DNA of 64,000 nt from Kitagawia praeruptora (GCA_037693485.1 CM075345.1:106324001-106388000), one strand, 5' to 3'; positions 50,846 to 62,969 are shown, numbered from the stretch's first letter. A program made the numbers and translations. Notes: generated by a model from the letters alone, not told the origin.

Positions 50846-53800
50846 CATAATCTTCTAAGCATAAGTCAATTTTGTGATAAAGGATATGAAGTCTTGTTCA
50901 AGAAGGAGAAGTGTCTGATCAGTAACAAGAGGGATGAGAAGCTCACTTTGCAAGGAGTGAGAAAGGGTGATTTGTTCGTAGCTGACTGGAACTCTGGCAA
51001 TGATGAAGTCAAGTGCTTCTATGGTAAAGCATCTTCAGAAGATAGTTGGTTATGGCATAAGAAGCTTTCACATCTTAACTTCAAGACTATGAATTCTCTA
51101 GTCAAGAGGGAACTTGTGAGAGGATTACCCGAGATGGAGTTCAGTCCTGACGGACTATGTGTAGCATGTGAAAAGGGAAAGTCCAAGAGAGCATCACACA
51201 AAAGGAAGACAATATCAGACATCACTGAACCACTGCAACTTCTGCATATGGATTTGTTTGGTCCAGTTAATGTCATGTCTATGTCCAAGAAGCGATAATG
51301 TTTAGTAATTGTGGATGACTATTCCAAATACACATGGGTGTTATTCTTGCATTCTAAGGATGAAGCAGCGCAGATGATTATCGATCATATCAAGAAGATT
51401 GAGCTAGAAGCTGGAGTGCCCGTGCGTAAAATCAGATCAGATAATGGGACTGAATTCAGAAACTCAGTTCTCAATAGCTGGTGTACTGAGAAGGGTATCT
51501 CAAGACAATTTTCAGCACCCAGGACTCCGCAGCAGAATGGAGTGGTTGAGAGAAAGAATCGAACACTGATTGAAGCTGCCAGAACAATGCTGAATGAAGC
51601 TAAACTTCCTACCTATTTCTGGGCTGAGGCAGTCAATGCAGCTTGCTATACTCAGAATAGAACCCTGATCAACAAAATGTATGAGAAGACACCATATGAG
51701 CTTATGGCCCTCACTAAACCATCCGTGAAGTACTTTCATGTGTTCGGAGGAAAGTGCTATGCTCTTAAAGATGGCTATGAGCATCTTGGTAAGTTTGATG
51801 CTAAAGCAGATGAAGGCATTTTCCTAGGGTATTCATTGGAGTCTAAGGCATACAGGGTGTATGTGATCGATAGTCAGAAGGTTGTGGAAAGGCTTAATGT
51901 GAGATTTGACGATGCAAGATCTCCTAGTATTCAGAAAGAAGATGATGATGAATCTCTAGCTTTTGAGAATCTTTCTGATGATGAGGATGATGAAACTGAA
52001 CCTGAGGTTGCTGTTGATAATATAAATAATAATGGTAATGATGATAATGATGATCCAGATTCTGGTAATGGCAGTGGGAACACAAGATCTCAAAGTCAGA
52101 ATATTTCTGGTTCTAGTCCTCAAGTTGAAGAATCTATAGATCAGAAAAGCAACAACTCAGGGGGAGTAGGAGAAGGATCCACTAGTCAGAATGCTAATAA
52201 TGGGGAATCATCCAGATCTTATCTACCAAGGCAAACTGTTTGGAATTGAGATCATACTTTTGATCTGATCATTGGTGATCTTGACTCAAGAGTTCAGACT
52301 AGAAGAGCTACTCAGAACGAATGCTTGTATTCTGGTTTTCTATCAGAAATTGAACCTAAGAAGGTTGGAGAAGCTCTGGAAGATCCAGATTGGGTGATTT
52401 CAATGCAAGAGGAACTCAATCAGTTTGAAAGACAAAAAGTTTGGAAGCTGGTACCCAGACCAAAGGACAAATCTGTAATTGATGTAAGATGGGTATTCAG
52501 AAATAAACTTGACGAGAATGGAATAGTTATAAGGAACAAGGCGAGACTGGTTGCCAAAGGCTACACTCAAGAAGAAGGTATTGATTATGATGAGACCTTC
52601 GCACCAGTTGCTAGACTAGAAGCCATCAGGATGTTTCTGGCATTTTCTGTACATTCAAACTTCAGAGTATATCAGATGGATGTGAAAAGTGCTTTCTTGA
52701 ATGGTGAGCTTGAAGAAGAGGTCTATGTTGAACAGCCTCCTGGTTTTATTGATCCTGAATGTGAGGACTTCGTCTACCTTCTATTCAAAGCTCTCTATGG
52801 TCTTAAGCAGTCGCCTAGAACATGGTATGACACTCTTGCTGAATTCTTACTTGAAAGTGGTTTTACTAGAGGTGTCATAGATAAAACTTTGTTCTATAAA
52901 AAGCATAAAAATGATATTCTACTTGTGCAAGTTTAGGTTGATGACATTATATTTGGCTCTACGAATGATGCACTTTGTGCAAGGTTTGCTAAGTTGATGC
53001 AGAGTAGGTACGAGATGAGCATGATGGGAGAGCTGAACTACTTTCTTGGATTGCAAGTAAGCCAAAGAACAGATGGTATCTTTATCTATCAATCCAAGTA
53101 TATTAAGGATCTTCTTAAAAAATATCATCTTGAAGATTCAGCACCTGAAAAGACTCCCATGGCCACTACCACTAAGCTTGATCAAGATAAATCTGGAAAA
53201 CGAGTTGACATAACAAGCTATAAGGGCATGATAGGTTCTCTACTCTACCTCACTGTAAGCAGACCAGATATAATGTTCGCAACATGCCTATGTGCGAGGT
53301 TCCAAGCTGATCCTAAAGAATCACATTTGATAGCTGTGAAGCATATCTTTAGATATCTTAAGGGTACTCCGAATCTTGGTATTTGGTATCCTAAGGATAC
53401 GGGTTTCGACCTAGTTGGCTATACAGACTATGATTATGTTGGTTGCAAGATTGATCGCAAGAGTACTTCTGGAAGCTGTCAATTCCTTGGAAGGAGATTG
53501 GTTTCCTGGTTCAGCAAGAAGCAGCATTCAGTAGCCACATCTACAGCAGAGGCAGAATACATTGCAGCTGGTAGCTGTTGCTCACAAATCTTGTGGATGA
53601 GGAATCAACTCATGGATTATGGTCTGTTGCTAAACAAAATACCCATATTCTGCGACAACACAAGTGCCATAGCAATCTCGAATAATCCAGTACAGCATTC
53701 TCGAACCAAGCACATCGACATAAGGTATCATTTCATTCATGAACATGTTATGCATGGTACTGTGGAACTTCACTTCATTCCCACTGAGCAACAACTTGAA

Positions 53801-53881
53801 GACATTTTCACGAAACCACTTGATGAATGTACATTCAACAGGTTGGTTAGTGAACTTGGCATGTTAAACTTGTCCTCTTAA
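50846..53881 (+). pseudogene. pol: Element C pol, second part (integrase, RT, RNase H), three stops
   Basis: Continues in phase from 39837. Integrase has WHKKLSHL, CVACEKGK, HMDLFGPVN, RSDNGTEF and NGVVERKNR. In-frame stops are TAA 51296-51298 (after SKKR), TGA 52247-52249 (in the linker) and TAG 52934-52936. The last one replaces the Tyr of the RT YVDD box, leaving VDDIIFG directly after it. RNase H continues with YTDYDYVGC (the family norm is SDxAGC, so A is V here) and TAEAEYIA to the stop at 53879-53881. The protein is non-functional. The frame is otherwise well kept, so decay is not very old. Confidence 0.93.
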
Positions 53882-54665
53882 CAGGAAGTCAACAAATGCA
53901 AGTTGTTGTACATTTTCATGATTTTATCTACTAAATAGTTGCCATGTGTTTAAATGTTAGAAATTTGTGGTAATTAGTTGGTACTACTGAGGCGATACTT
54001 GAGTATTAACAGGTTTGCATGTTATATCTTTGTGTAATACTCGTGTGCTCGATATTTATTTTAATAATTGATATCATGATTGAAGCAATTCAAGATTGGA
54101 TCTCACCTGTTCTGATATTTGATTATTAAAATAAATTGTAGCATAATTAAATAAATATTTTATTGACATATATCAATTAATGATATTTTGTTAATTTTAT
54201 GTCTATTTAATTGTGAGTTTATCTGATTATTGTGGATTAATTCTTGATTTACTGTGTGATTATTTTTAAATCCATAATAATTAGAAGTATTAAATATGTG
54301 TATGTGTATAGGCTAATAGGTTTCGGCGATAAGATGTTTTTTCGGCCGACATGTTTTGGTGATAAGATGTTTTTTCGGCTAATTAGGTAGTTAGGTGAGA
54401 AATTATTGAGCGGTGTTATTTTTCAAACATAACCTGTCACTATTACACCTAACCCACTAATACTTGAAATCTTATAAATGATGAGTTTTTGTTTGTGTTT
54501 AACATCATCATTTTTCAGATATACAGAGCATATACACACAATTGCTGAATATTTCAAGCTTTGACCGGAAAAATCTCACAATCTAGCTGGTGGTTTTTAG
54601 AGCGGATTTCATATTCTTGTTATACGCACTAACCCTTGTTTTTGAATTTCCTCAAAGTTTTGAAA
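53882..54665 (+). other. Element C spacer before the env-like ORF
   Basis: No ORF. Bases from about 54133 match element D from about 46878 almost base for base. The upstream 250 bp are unrelated. Confidence 0.75.
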
Positions 54666-55298
54666 ATGGCATTGCAGGGAAGCTTTTTAATTGCTAAAGT
54701 TAATCCTATTTCCATTCACCAAATCGAAACCATTCAGGATGAGCAATTTCGGGCTTGGACACAATTTCTGAATGAACATTCATTAATTCGCTATGCTTTA
54801 GTTACACAGGTGCAGCTTAACCATGATGCATTGTGTGAACTATATTGCAGTGCAGTTAACACTTCTGGACAGGACGGGTGTGCATTCACATATCGACTAT
54901 TTGGTAGGTCGATTAGGGTCACTGAACGAGATGTTAATCGAATTCTTCATTTTCCTATGGAAAATCTCGTTTCTGATCCTACACCCGAATAGATTGAAAT
55001 GTTCTTTCGTTTTATAAGGTACCAAGATGGCAATTTCAATACTGCTAATCTATCTAGAATGTTTCTAACCCAGTATTGGAATTTCTTCTTTCACACTCTT
55101 AACCATGTTTTTTCCTCAGATAGAACAAACCAAGATCGAATACCTGAATTTATTCAAATAATAGGGTATGCGATCGCCAATAATTTGAGGATTAATTTTG
55201 GAAAAATAGTGCTTGGTCAAATCATTTTAAAAATGAAACGCTTGGGAACAAGAGATGTTCGGACTCAAAATGTCAAATGTCTATATCCAAGGTTTCTA
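54666..55298 (+). pseudogene. Element C env-like ORF, truncated
   Basis: The ATG at 54666 starts MALQGSFLIAKVNPISIHQ, nearly identical to the D protein. TAG 54990-54992 interrupts it, and homology with D ends at about 55298, after YPRFL. The remaining linker, coiled coil and polypurine tract are missing. The sequence then jumps to a copy of the flank of the 5' LTR. Confidence 0.9.
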
Positions 55299-55365
55299 GT
55301 GACATTGACAGGTGGGGGCCGCTGACAGGTGGGGGCCAATGACAGGTAGCAACACCTTGTCATAG
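55299..55365 (+). repeat. Copy of the element C upstream flank placed before its 3' LTR
   Basis: From about 55301 to 55365 the sequence matches 35793-35857 with about two differences: the last minisatellite units, GCAACACCTTGT and CATAG. An internal 3' LTR should not have external flank before it. Confidence 0.88.
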
Positions 55366-56633
55366 TGTAAGGCATAATGTAATGTAATATGTAATAGAGG
55401 ACATATATAACTCAACTAGGATAAAAGATAAATAATATTAACTCTATACAGGGATCGTGAAATTTGAAGAACAGGCACCAACAAGGATCAGGTCGCTGAA
55501 AGAAGTTCATTAACATGATTAAGCCTCAGTGATAGAATAAGATTTACAGATGATTCAGTTGAAGGGCCAAAAGATTTCATGTATTTGAAGATATTGCTGC
55601 AGGCTAATAAATTGGAATGTAACGAAGGTGTGAAGATCAAGATCAGTGCTAGTCACTTGTGAACCAGACCAGTGCACCAAGTGTCAACACATACGGGAAG
55701 GATCAACACATTAATTCATAGAAAGAATTGCCAAAGCCTGTTGACGATCAAGGACAGACATAATATCTCAAGGTATTGTCAAAAGTTAATTTACTCTGAA
55801 AATTAAATAAGTAACAGATTAATTAATTATTTATAACAAAATAATTAAATTAATCTGGTACTTGAATTATTTTCTGAGGTGAATTAAAACAGCAGAATAA
55901 ACAGAAGAGAGAAAATAAATAGTATCTGAAATCACTATTCATATGAATAGTAACCGAAATCACTATTCACATGAATAGTAACCGAAATCAATATTCATAT
56001 GAATAGTACTATTCATATGAATAGTAACTGAAATTACTATTCATGAATAGTAACGAAAATTACTATTCATGAATAGTAACGAAAATTACTATTCATCCGG
56101 GTCCCACCTTCAAATGATTTTATTGTGTTGAATATTTTGAAAGTTTGACAGCAGCTTTTGAAAATCAAAGTTCGGCAGAGTAGAAATTGAAAACAGCGGC
56201 GCAATCAGCAGCTCATGCGTAATCAGTTACGTATATTAACTGCATAGTGACTTTCTATAACCTATAAATAGGCTTGTTGTATTTCATTTCAAAACACACC
56301 TCAACACACAACTCTCTCTTCTCTCTCTTATATCTTCTCTGTGTAAGCCGCTAGACAGTCCATCTAGTAGGAAAGCCGGCTTAGCCCGCTTTCAGGAAGT
56401 GTCGGGTAGAAGGTCCTCGTGCCTAAACTATCCTTAGGAGTGTTCTGGTTTTTGAATCTATCCACTGGATTAGAAGTTGTAACACCCCTCGGTTTTTATC
56501 AATTCAAAGATATTTTCCCGAATTAATTGTGTTATTTCGATTCAGTTGTTGACCTTATTTTTCAGATCTCAAAAATCCAAATATTTCGAAATAACGTATT
56601 CAAACCCCCTTCTACGTTATTCTGGACCTAACA
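55366..56633 (+). repeat. Element C 3' LTR, flanked by CATAG on both sides
   Basis: 1268 bp, ending GGACCTAACA. It is 55 bp longer than the 5' LTR owing to extra CTATTCA/TGAATAG units at about 55917-56094. With CATAG before and after it looks like a solo LTR at the same target site. Confidence 0.9.
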
Positions 56634-56638
56634 CATAG
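56634..56638. repeat. Target-site duplication CATAG of element C (right)
   Basis: Followed by CTATTGCAACACC, continuing the CACTA-like subterminal repeats. Confidence 0.85.
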
Positions 56639-57018
56639 CTATTGCAACACCTGTGTCATAGCTATTGCAGCACCTTGTCTTACCTATTGCAACACCAAAT
56701 TGACCTATTACAACATTTTATGAACATATAGCAACACCAAATTAATCTAATAAAACATTTTTTGAACAACATGGGTAACATTTTGTCATAGCTATTGCAA
56801 CACCTTTGTAATGGGAAATTAAAAATATACTGCTGATAAATACAATTTCCAGTATAAAAGTACTTAAAACCTAGTTTTCCATTTCACAATCAACTCGAAA
56901 ATAAGACATCAGAGCTACATTACATCAGTCCAAAATGAAATAAACATCAACTTCCTAGTGAAGCAACCACATTGCAAATCTTATAAAGTACTTGACAATT
57001 GTTATAATTACCAGAGGT
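56639..57018 (+). other. CACTA-like subterminal repeats, right of element C
   Basis: CATAGCTATTGCAACACC-like units recur at about 56634, 56657 and 56790. From about 56830 the sequence is unassigned. No ORF. Confidence 0.5.
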
Positions 57019-57027
57019 GAGAGAGAG

Positions 57028-57063
<36 letters not shown>
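57019..57063. repeat. GA microsatellite
   Basis: A GA/GAAA run. A similar GA run ends at 35418, directly left of the CACTA-like end. Confidence 0.9.
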
Positions 57064-57065
<2 letters not shown>

Positions 57066-59246
57066 GGGAGAGGGGAGGACGACCGCCGGAAAAGTTTCGG
57101 GAAAAAAAATCTGGGGAGGGATGGCAGTTGGTTGAAGGTGGAGGGTAGAAGAAGGGCAGTTTAGTAATTGACAATATTTATAATTAGTAACAATAAAATT
57201 TAGAATAAAAACTTATAAAAAGGGTGTGACTTTTCTAGGTTAATTTAATTATTCGTGGAAATAGAATTTGGAATGGGTTTAATAGTTAATTATAGATGAA
57301 TGTTAGAAGGAATATTGGTAGTATTGTTATTATCGAATTATGATTAAAATTTTAAATAAGTATTAATAAAGTAATTAAATAATTATGTTTGAATTAACAA
57401 TCTATTTTTATTAAGTGGATTTAGAGATAAAGGAATGATTTAACAATTCGAGGGTCATGAATCATATTATCCGAGAATGTTAGACTCTTGTGAATATTTA
57501 AATACACGTATTTATTAAGGATTTTATGAACCAATTTTTATATACTAAGTTGGGTACGAACTGAATAAATATTTAATTATTAATATTACTGAATATAGTG
57601 TAAATTTGGAGTGACATTTTATTTGTAAATTATATTGAGCTATTTATTTTGATTAATGTTTTATTAGAAATCTAATAGCTCGGGATTTGTAAATCTCATA
57701 GATTAAGTCGTAAGTGGATTTAAGCGAGCACCAGGACTGAGGCAAGTTCATTTTTTTCCCTGCTCTTTGAGAATTTTATGAGATTGTTTGTGAATTTATT
57801 TCTTATGTGATTATTAATTACCTCTTAAATACTCTTGGCGCCCTTCTCCACGTTAGCGATAATATCTCTGCATCGAAAATTTGTTTCATTATAGTAGTAT
57901 CCCTGTTTATATTGCATCTGAATTTCTTTTCAAATCTGTGTTAGTTCTAGTATTTAAAGTGATCTCTCCTTTTCACCAATGAAGCTAGTCTTATTGATCA
58001 AGATAGCTGAAAGCTTATTAATTATCATTCAGATTTATTTTTCAAATCTTGACTACTTTTATTCTAAACCAGTGGTTCATTGTTCGAATCATTATCGCTA
58101 AATAAGATCAATTATGTCCCATCAATGAACTCTGTAAGGTCCATTATTTCTTAGAAATCAGTAAAAGAACGTTCAACAACAACTTCCTAAAAGTTTCATT
58201 ATGCAGTCAGTCAATGGTTATAATAAGAGCTATTCTCATTCTTTCGAGATAGCTATCTTCTTGTCAACTAGAAGTGGTGTATCATTCGTATCACTGAAGA
58301 AATTTATTGTTTCCATATGGTTAATCTATTGTTCAGATTAATTGTGATATTGTGAAAACCTTGATGATGGTTCAGACTTGAGCATATTTTTATTTGAAAT
58401 GAAGGAATTCTTTTCTGAGGTGAAGCATTTGTACTCGGGGAAAATCTGGTATAAACTGGTTAACGCGAGCAGTTACCCATGGTTTCGGCGAGGTTAATTA
58501 TCCAAAAATTTGGATAATAATGGCATTAATGTTGCCAGGGTTAAAAATGATAACTCATTTTATGCTACCAACAGAAAATTTTGGTGGTACCACATTATAG
58601 TCGTGATCGGGCTGTGTGGGGTATCACAGGAGGACGGTACTTGGGGCATGGTAGTTGATCTCACCATGGGGGTACCGAGCGGTGGAAAGACCAGTAATCT
58701 TTATCCGAAACTGGAATGTTGGAGTTAATAAGATTATCTTTGAAGTTCCTTCCATTGAAGTGATTTCTTGATCCTTTCTGAATCTCTTTTGATTTGTTGC
58801 TATATTCGATGAAGTTATTATTGTGTTTTTTATTGTTCTTTAGTTGTGAGCTTGCTGAGCAATCATTTGCTCACTTTTGCTATAAATCTTAATCTTTTAA
58901 CAGTCAAAGGCGAATATGGCTCTTATCAAGCGGACAGCAAGAAAATGGATCATCTCAAGAGCAAGGGGAAGGAGCATGTCCAGAGCAAGGAATAGAAAAG
59001 TTGCCTTTCTTATTGTATGTTTAGTATTATCCGTTAGAACATCTTTTGTAGTGGTTTAAGTATGTTGTACTCAAGGATTGTAAGGTATGTAATAATAATG
59101 GTAGACAGTGGACTTGTGAGACGAGTACTCGACCTTTGGATCTGTGGGGCGAGGTAAGAAGGTTTATAAGTATTTTCATAATACAGGTATTTGGAATGGT
59201 GACGTAATGACCCAAAGCCACATGTAGTGGGTTTGGGGGCATTACA
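57064..59246 (+). other. Right part of the chromovirus-like LTR
   Basis: No credible gene. A 72-codon frame at 58510-58728 is not conserved-looking. The end GGGGGCATTACA is the LTR terminus. Confidence 0.45.
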
Positions 59247-59670
59247 GTAGTACTATCAACATATTTTGCAGAATATCCATTAACCTTGTAGGACAATCGG
59301 TAGGACTATAGAAGGCTTTGCAGACTTTCTGTATGACAATCGGTATGACTATCAACACTTTCAGACTATCCACAAGCTTAGCTAACTATCACATTGTATT
59401 GTAGTACAATTGGTATGACAATCCAACCTTGCAGACTTTCTATATAACTACCAGCAGACTATCACTGTAGCTTGTAGTACTGTCGGTATGACTATCATCA
59501 TTGCAGACTATCACTTGACTTGTATGACAATCGGTATGACTATCACTCTGATAGTCATACAAGAGTTAAAACCTTGACAGACTTCCCAGCATTTTTTTCA
59601 GACTATCACTTGCAGACTATCAATAGACTTGTAGTACTATCCCTTGCAGATTATCAATAGATAGTCATAC
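59247..59670 (-). repeat. Reiterated TATGACTATCA/TGATAGTC array
   Basis: Repeats of TGTATGACAATCGGTATGAC and GCAGACTATCA occur about ten times, in both orientations. It probably belongs to the same broken LTR as 33761-34097. Confidence 0.75.
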
Positions 59671-60172
59671 AAGTAATAAATTAAAGTCTATAAATAATCC
59701 TTTAAATCTTTAAACAGTTATGATAATTCTAAATTAATTAATTTAATAATTAACTTTATAAATAAATTAATTCTGAAGAATTAATTTATTAATTAAGTTA
59801 ACTAAATAACTTTTAATTAATTAAACAGAGAATTACTATAATTTCTTGATAGTCTTTTTGTTTATATTAAATTCTGATTTAATTAATCTAATGATTAATT
59901 TAAAGAATAAATTAATTCTGATTGAATTAATTTACAAAATAAATTAGCCAACTTATTAATTAATTAAAGGAGAAATAATATGAAGTCTTTGATAACTATA
60001 TTAATTCCAACTTAATTAATCTTTAATTAATTTACAGAATAAATTAATTTTGATAGAATTAATTTATCAAATAAATCAACTAAATGATTTAATCAATTAA
60101 GAGAAAATTAATATACCTCCTTGATAGTATAACCCTTGTGGTTTGTATGTCTGCCAATTCTTATCATCCTCA
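59671..60172. repeat. AT-rich AATTAATTTA array
   Basis: Degenerate units of roughly 60-70 bp with AATTAATTTA and AATAAATTAATTCTGA cores. No ORF. Ends at the CACTA-like border. Confidence 0.7.
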
Positions 60173-60640
60173 CACTACACCACAAATGGTCTATGGCAAC
60201 ACCCAAAATAAGTGTTAAAAATGCTGAAAAATGTTACCATAGAATTTAAGGCAACACTTTTGTCAATTTTGAAGGTGTTGGGAATTTGCATGTGGGCTTA
60301 GAGGTTAAGCCAACACATTTTGTCAAAACTATGGCAACATCAACATGATGTTGCCTTAGGCACTTATGCCAACATTTCATGCAAAATAGCAACATTTTTT
60401 CCAGTGTTGGCATAAAGTCGATGGCAACACTGTCTACTCAACAGCAACACCTTTGCGATGTTGCCATATAGCCTATTCCAACATCTTTATCCCTCTACAG
60501 CAACACCAATTGATTTAACAATTCACGTTTTTGCCAACATCCTAGCATGTTATAGTAACACTTTTTAGTTAACATTGTTTAAGTTTTAGCAACATTTTTA
60601 CAGGCTATGGCAACATCTTTATTAATAATTTTGTAATATC
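60173..60640 (+). mobile_element. CACTA-type transposon left end with subterminal repeats
   Basis: CACTACACCACAAATGG starts at 60173, typical of plant En/Spm (CACTA) ends. At least a dozen GCAACA/TGTTGCC strings follow in both orientations to about 60620. No right end is seen before the window ends, so the element may extend past 64000. No transposase is visible. Confidence 0.6.
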
Positions 60641-61452
60641 TTGCTTCCTAAATGAAACATCATAATAAAAATCATAATCCATCTTAAGAATCAAACGAGC
60701 CAATTAAATATGCAACTTCAATATATATAAATAACTTCCAACACAAATTTTCGGTAATACTTAAACCAAAGATTACATAAACAAGTCAAATATTGTCAAA
60801 CATAAAACATAGTTAATAGTACCATAAATCTAAGTTCTTCATAATGTCTCAAAAGATTTTATCACTATTAAAAAGACATCACTATTCATAAGCACCCTTG
60901 GGGCGCCAACAAACTTTGTACCCAGCCAATCATGCTTTTGGTGATCCACCTTTCGCTATCCCATTTCCACCTCTCGCTGTCCCATTTCCGAAACCAAAAA
61001 AACATTTTCCCCAGCACAAGACTACCACCAACAGTTGAGAAGGTAAGTGATCCATGTCCTACGCTATCACATGGTTAGGATGAATCAAGAGCTCCAACTA
61101 GAGAAGCATAACCTGGACCATTTCCAATAAACAAAAGGTGAGGCCTGAGATAGTAATTGACATTTTAAATTCTATCATAATTTCTTTGCTAATTATACGT
61201 TTTTCTGCTGCACTAGCTTTTGGAGTACAAGATATATGGACTAACTTATCAAAGATTATAAGCAAGCTTCAGGAATCCATACGAGAGTTTAGACAAATTA
61301 TCTGTAAGTCATGCTAATACATCAAATATATTCCTATATATGCAATGCAAGTAAATCTGCAGTATATATACCTCTGCCCTTGAGTTCTAATTCAATATAA
61401 AGCAATCAACAAGCAATGGAAAGAAATATAAACGTATAAAGATGATTAATAC
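60641..61452. other. Sequence between CACTA end and methyltransferase fragment
   Basis: No full ORF. On the minus strand a short stretch reading LLFIGNGPGYASLVGALDSS (about 61070-61140) looks like protein-coding debris that I cannot identify. A repeated GGGATAGCGAAAGGTGG/GGGACAGCGAGAGGTGG pair lies at about 60950-60990. Confidence 0.35.
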
Positions 61453-62338
61453 CAGTAACACTTGTAGCCTGTCCACTGGCTGCGTTTAGAGCAAAACCAC
61501 CTGTATAGCAGCACATATCAAGAACTCTTTGACCTTCTGAAATGTTATGTATAAATTGACGGTTTTCACGTTGATCGGCATAAAATCCTGTCTTCTAGCC
61601 TTCCAGTGATATAACATAAGAAATCTCATTCTCTACAACCTGACACAAAGAAATACATACTTTGAATTGCTAAATGTAGTTCTTCCTGTAGCATATTATA
61701 AATTTATAAATTCAATACAGATTATCTTATTTAAAAATAATAACAAACTATATGAATTTCTTATCTTCATGTAATTCTGGTGATCATATGAGGTTTAGCA
61801 GAATAGGAGTTGAAAAAATAACCATTCGGAGAAGAAAACCAACTATCCTGGGTACATTAAATTGAAGGGCAAGCGCCATCATTTACTCATTCTGATGCTT
61901 TGGAAATTTTATTTCCCAAATCTAGACTCCTCTCAAAAATTATGTCATGTGATTTGGCATGAAGAGACTATATTCTCTTATGCAGGTCGATTACATTCTG
62001 TTATCCTGTCAATTTACGAGTAAACTGTTGTCAAATAAAATAGGGTCTAATCTTGCCCTGCCGCATCATGTTAGACTACAAAATATATAATTCAGCCCTT
62101 GTTATTATTTTATACCTTTACCCTTTCGGGAGAAGCCGATGGCTGTACTTCCACAAGATTAGATAAATCAATCCCCTCTTCCTTTAATATCTCGGTAGAA
62201 GGTCTCCAGCATATATTACTGACGGCATCTAATCTACTAATGCAACCTTCTATCCGTGGCTTGTATTTCTCGACCCAAGTAGCTGAGGATGCAATGACAG
62301 CTACATTGCCAAATATATCAATGATAAGACCTGACAAT
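61453..62338 (-). pseudogene. Fragment of an RlmI-like rRNA methyltransferase gene, two exons, one stop
   Basis: The upstream exon (62338-62116) encodes LSGLIIDIFGNVAVIASS and KEEGIDLSNL. The GT..AG intron is 62115-61640. The next exon (61639-61453) encodes VVENEISYVISLEG, then a TAG stop (61595-61597), then KTGFYADQRENRQFI and the SAM-binding VLDMCCYTGGFALNAA. In the bacterial RlmI family (23S rRNA m5C methyltransferase) the residue at the stop is Gln or His before KTG. The intron is retained, so this is a DNA copy, not a processed one. N-terminal and C-terminal exons are not found nearby. Likely a captured or duplicated gene fragment. Confidence 0.75.
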
Positions 62339-62796
62339 CTGAGTACATGAAAGACCATAAAAGACTAAGTAGGTAGAGGAGGAAATAAAGAATTTTAAAC
62401 AGAATAGCATGAAGACTAGAAAGTGAGAAAAAAAAAGAGGAGCACCTTCTGCTCTTAAGTAATCCAGAAAAAGGTATTTTTCATAAATAAATTATTTCTG
62501 ATAATGCTTAGTAGAAACAATGCCCAAGATATGCACCATAGGCGTATAAATTATTGTAACAACTTGGAATGATCCATTTAAAGTAGCCAACAAACAGGAC
62601 GGGCATGAAAGAGACTATAGGCAGTGGTCAGGTTACGGAAAGCATGTCACCTTCAATAATTAGACCAAGGGTCGGAAACTTGTACATATTAAAACATGTA
62701 ATCATATGGTTATATTAAAACAGAGATTGTTTTACATGTAATCAGGTAATCTAAGCGGTAGATTAGAACAGTGACTGGATGTGAGCTACACACACA
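62339..62796. other. Stretch between the two host-gene fragments
   Basis: No ORF. The minus strand at about 62440-62480 reads DYLRAEG, which might be a decayed upstream exon end of the methyltransferase, but phase does not fit the next exon. Confidence 0.25.
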
Positions 62797-62969
62797 TCAA
62801 TCATTGTCGTCATCTGATTCCGAGTCAGATTGCAGATCAGATGGCTCATATCCTTAGTCTGACTCGACAGAGTTCTCAAAATCTGAATCGTTAGCCTCCA
62901 AATTCAAAATTCCCATCCACTCTCCTCAATGAACTTTTCTGGGTCATCGGTGATCGTCTTCAGAAAATG
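62797..62969 (-). pseudogene. SPT16: Fragment of the SPT16 (FACT histone chaperone) C-terminus
   Basis: The minus-strand frame reads LKTITDDPEKFIEESGWEF, then one missing T shifts the frame, then LEANDSDFENSVESD, a TAA, and GYEPSDLQSDSESDDDND before TGA. This matches the acidic C-terminal tail of plant SPT16, a nuclear chaperone subunit for H2A-H2B. Only about 57 codons are present, with a frameshift and a stop, so it is a non-functional fragment. Identification is from memory of the family. Confidence 0.75.

Larger units (their letters stand above)
35858..56633 (+). mobile_element. Element C: Sirevirus-type copia, defective, hosting element D
   Basis: 5' LTR 35858-37070, 3' LTR 55366-56633, target site CATAG. 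Gag, protease, integrase, RT, RNase H and a truncated env-like ORF are in order once element D (39838-50845, counting one copy of its target site) is removed. Gag carries one stop, pol three and the env-like ORF one, and the 3' internal part is deleted. The LTRs differ at a dozen or more positions and by about 55 bp of motif repeats, so C is older than D. Its 3' LTR is preceded by a copy of C's own upstream flank, a sign of rearrangement. Confidence 0.9.
35418..57000 (+). mobile_element. CACTA-like DNA transposon piece carrying element C
   Basis: The left end GACTACGCCATAGATGGCC at 35418 aligns with the clear CACTA end at 60173 (CACTACACCACAAATGGTC), with about three quarters of 32 positions identical. 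Subterminal GCAACAC/GTGTTGCC strings follow on both sides of element C (35440-35615 and 56639-56820). Its first base is G instead of C. I could not find an inverted right end; the border is placed loosely before the GA run at 57019, which also occurs just left of 35418. No transposase is visible. Confidence 0.45.
34098..59246 (+). mobile_element. Chromovirus-like LTR, probably solo, about 3.5 kb after removing insertions
   Basis: It starts TGTAACGACCGTAAAAATTTT at 34098 and ends GGGGGCATTACA at 59246, classical for Tekay/Del-type LTRs. Flanks GTACT (34093-34097) and GTAGT (59247-59251) form a 5-bp target duplication with one mismatch. Segments 34098-35417 and about 57019-59246 belong to it. 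The block with CATGGTAGTTGATCTCACC near 58648 and the CTTGCTGAGCAATC string near 58851 are common in such LTRs. No gag or pol domain is left, so it looks like a solo LTR. A CACTA-like piece carrying elements C and D sits inside. Confidence 0.55.

Noticed and set aside
58510..58728. 72-codon ORF
   Set aside because: It lies in LTR sequence, has no recognisable domain, and is of chance length.
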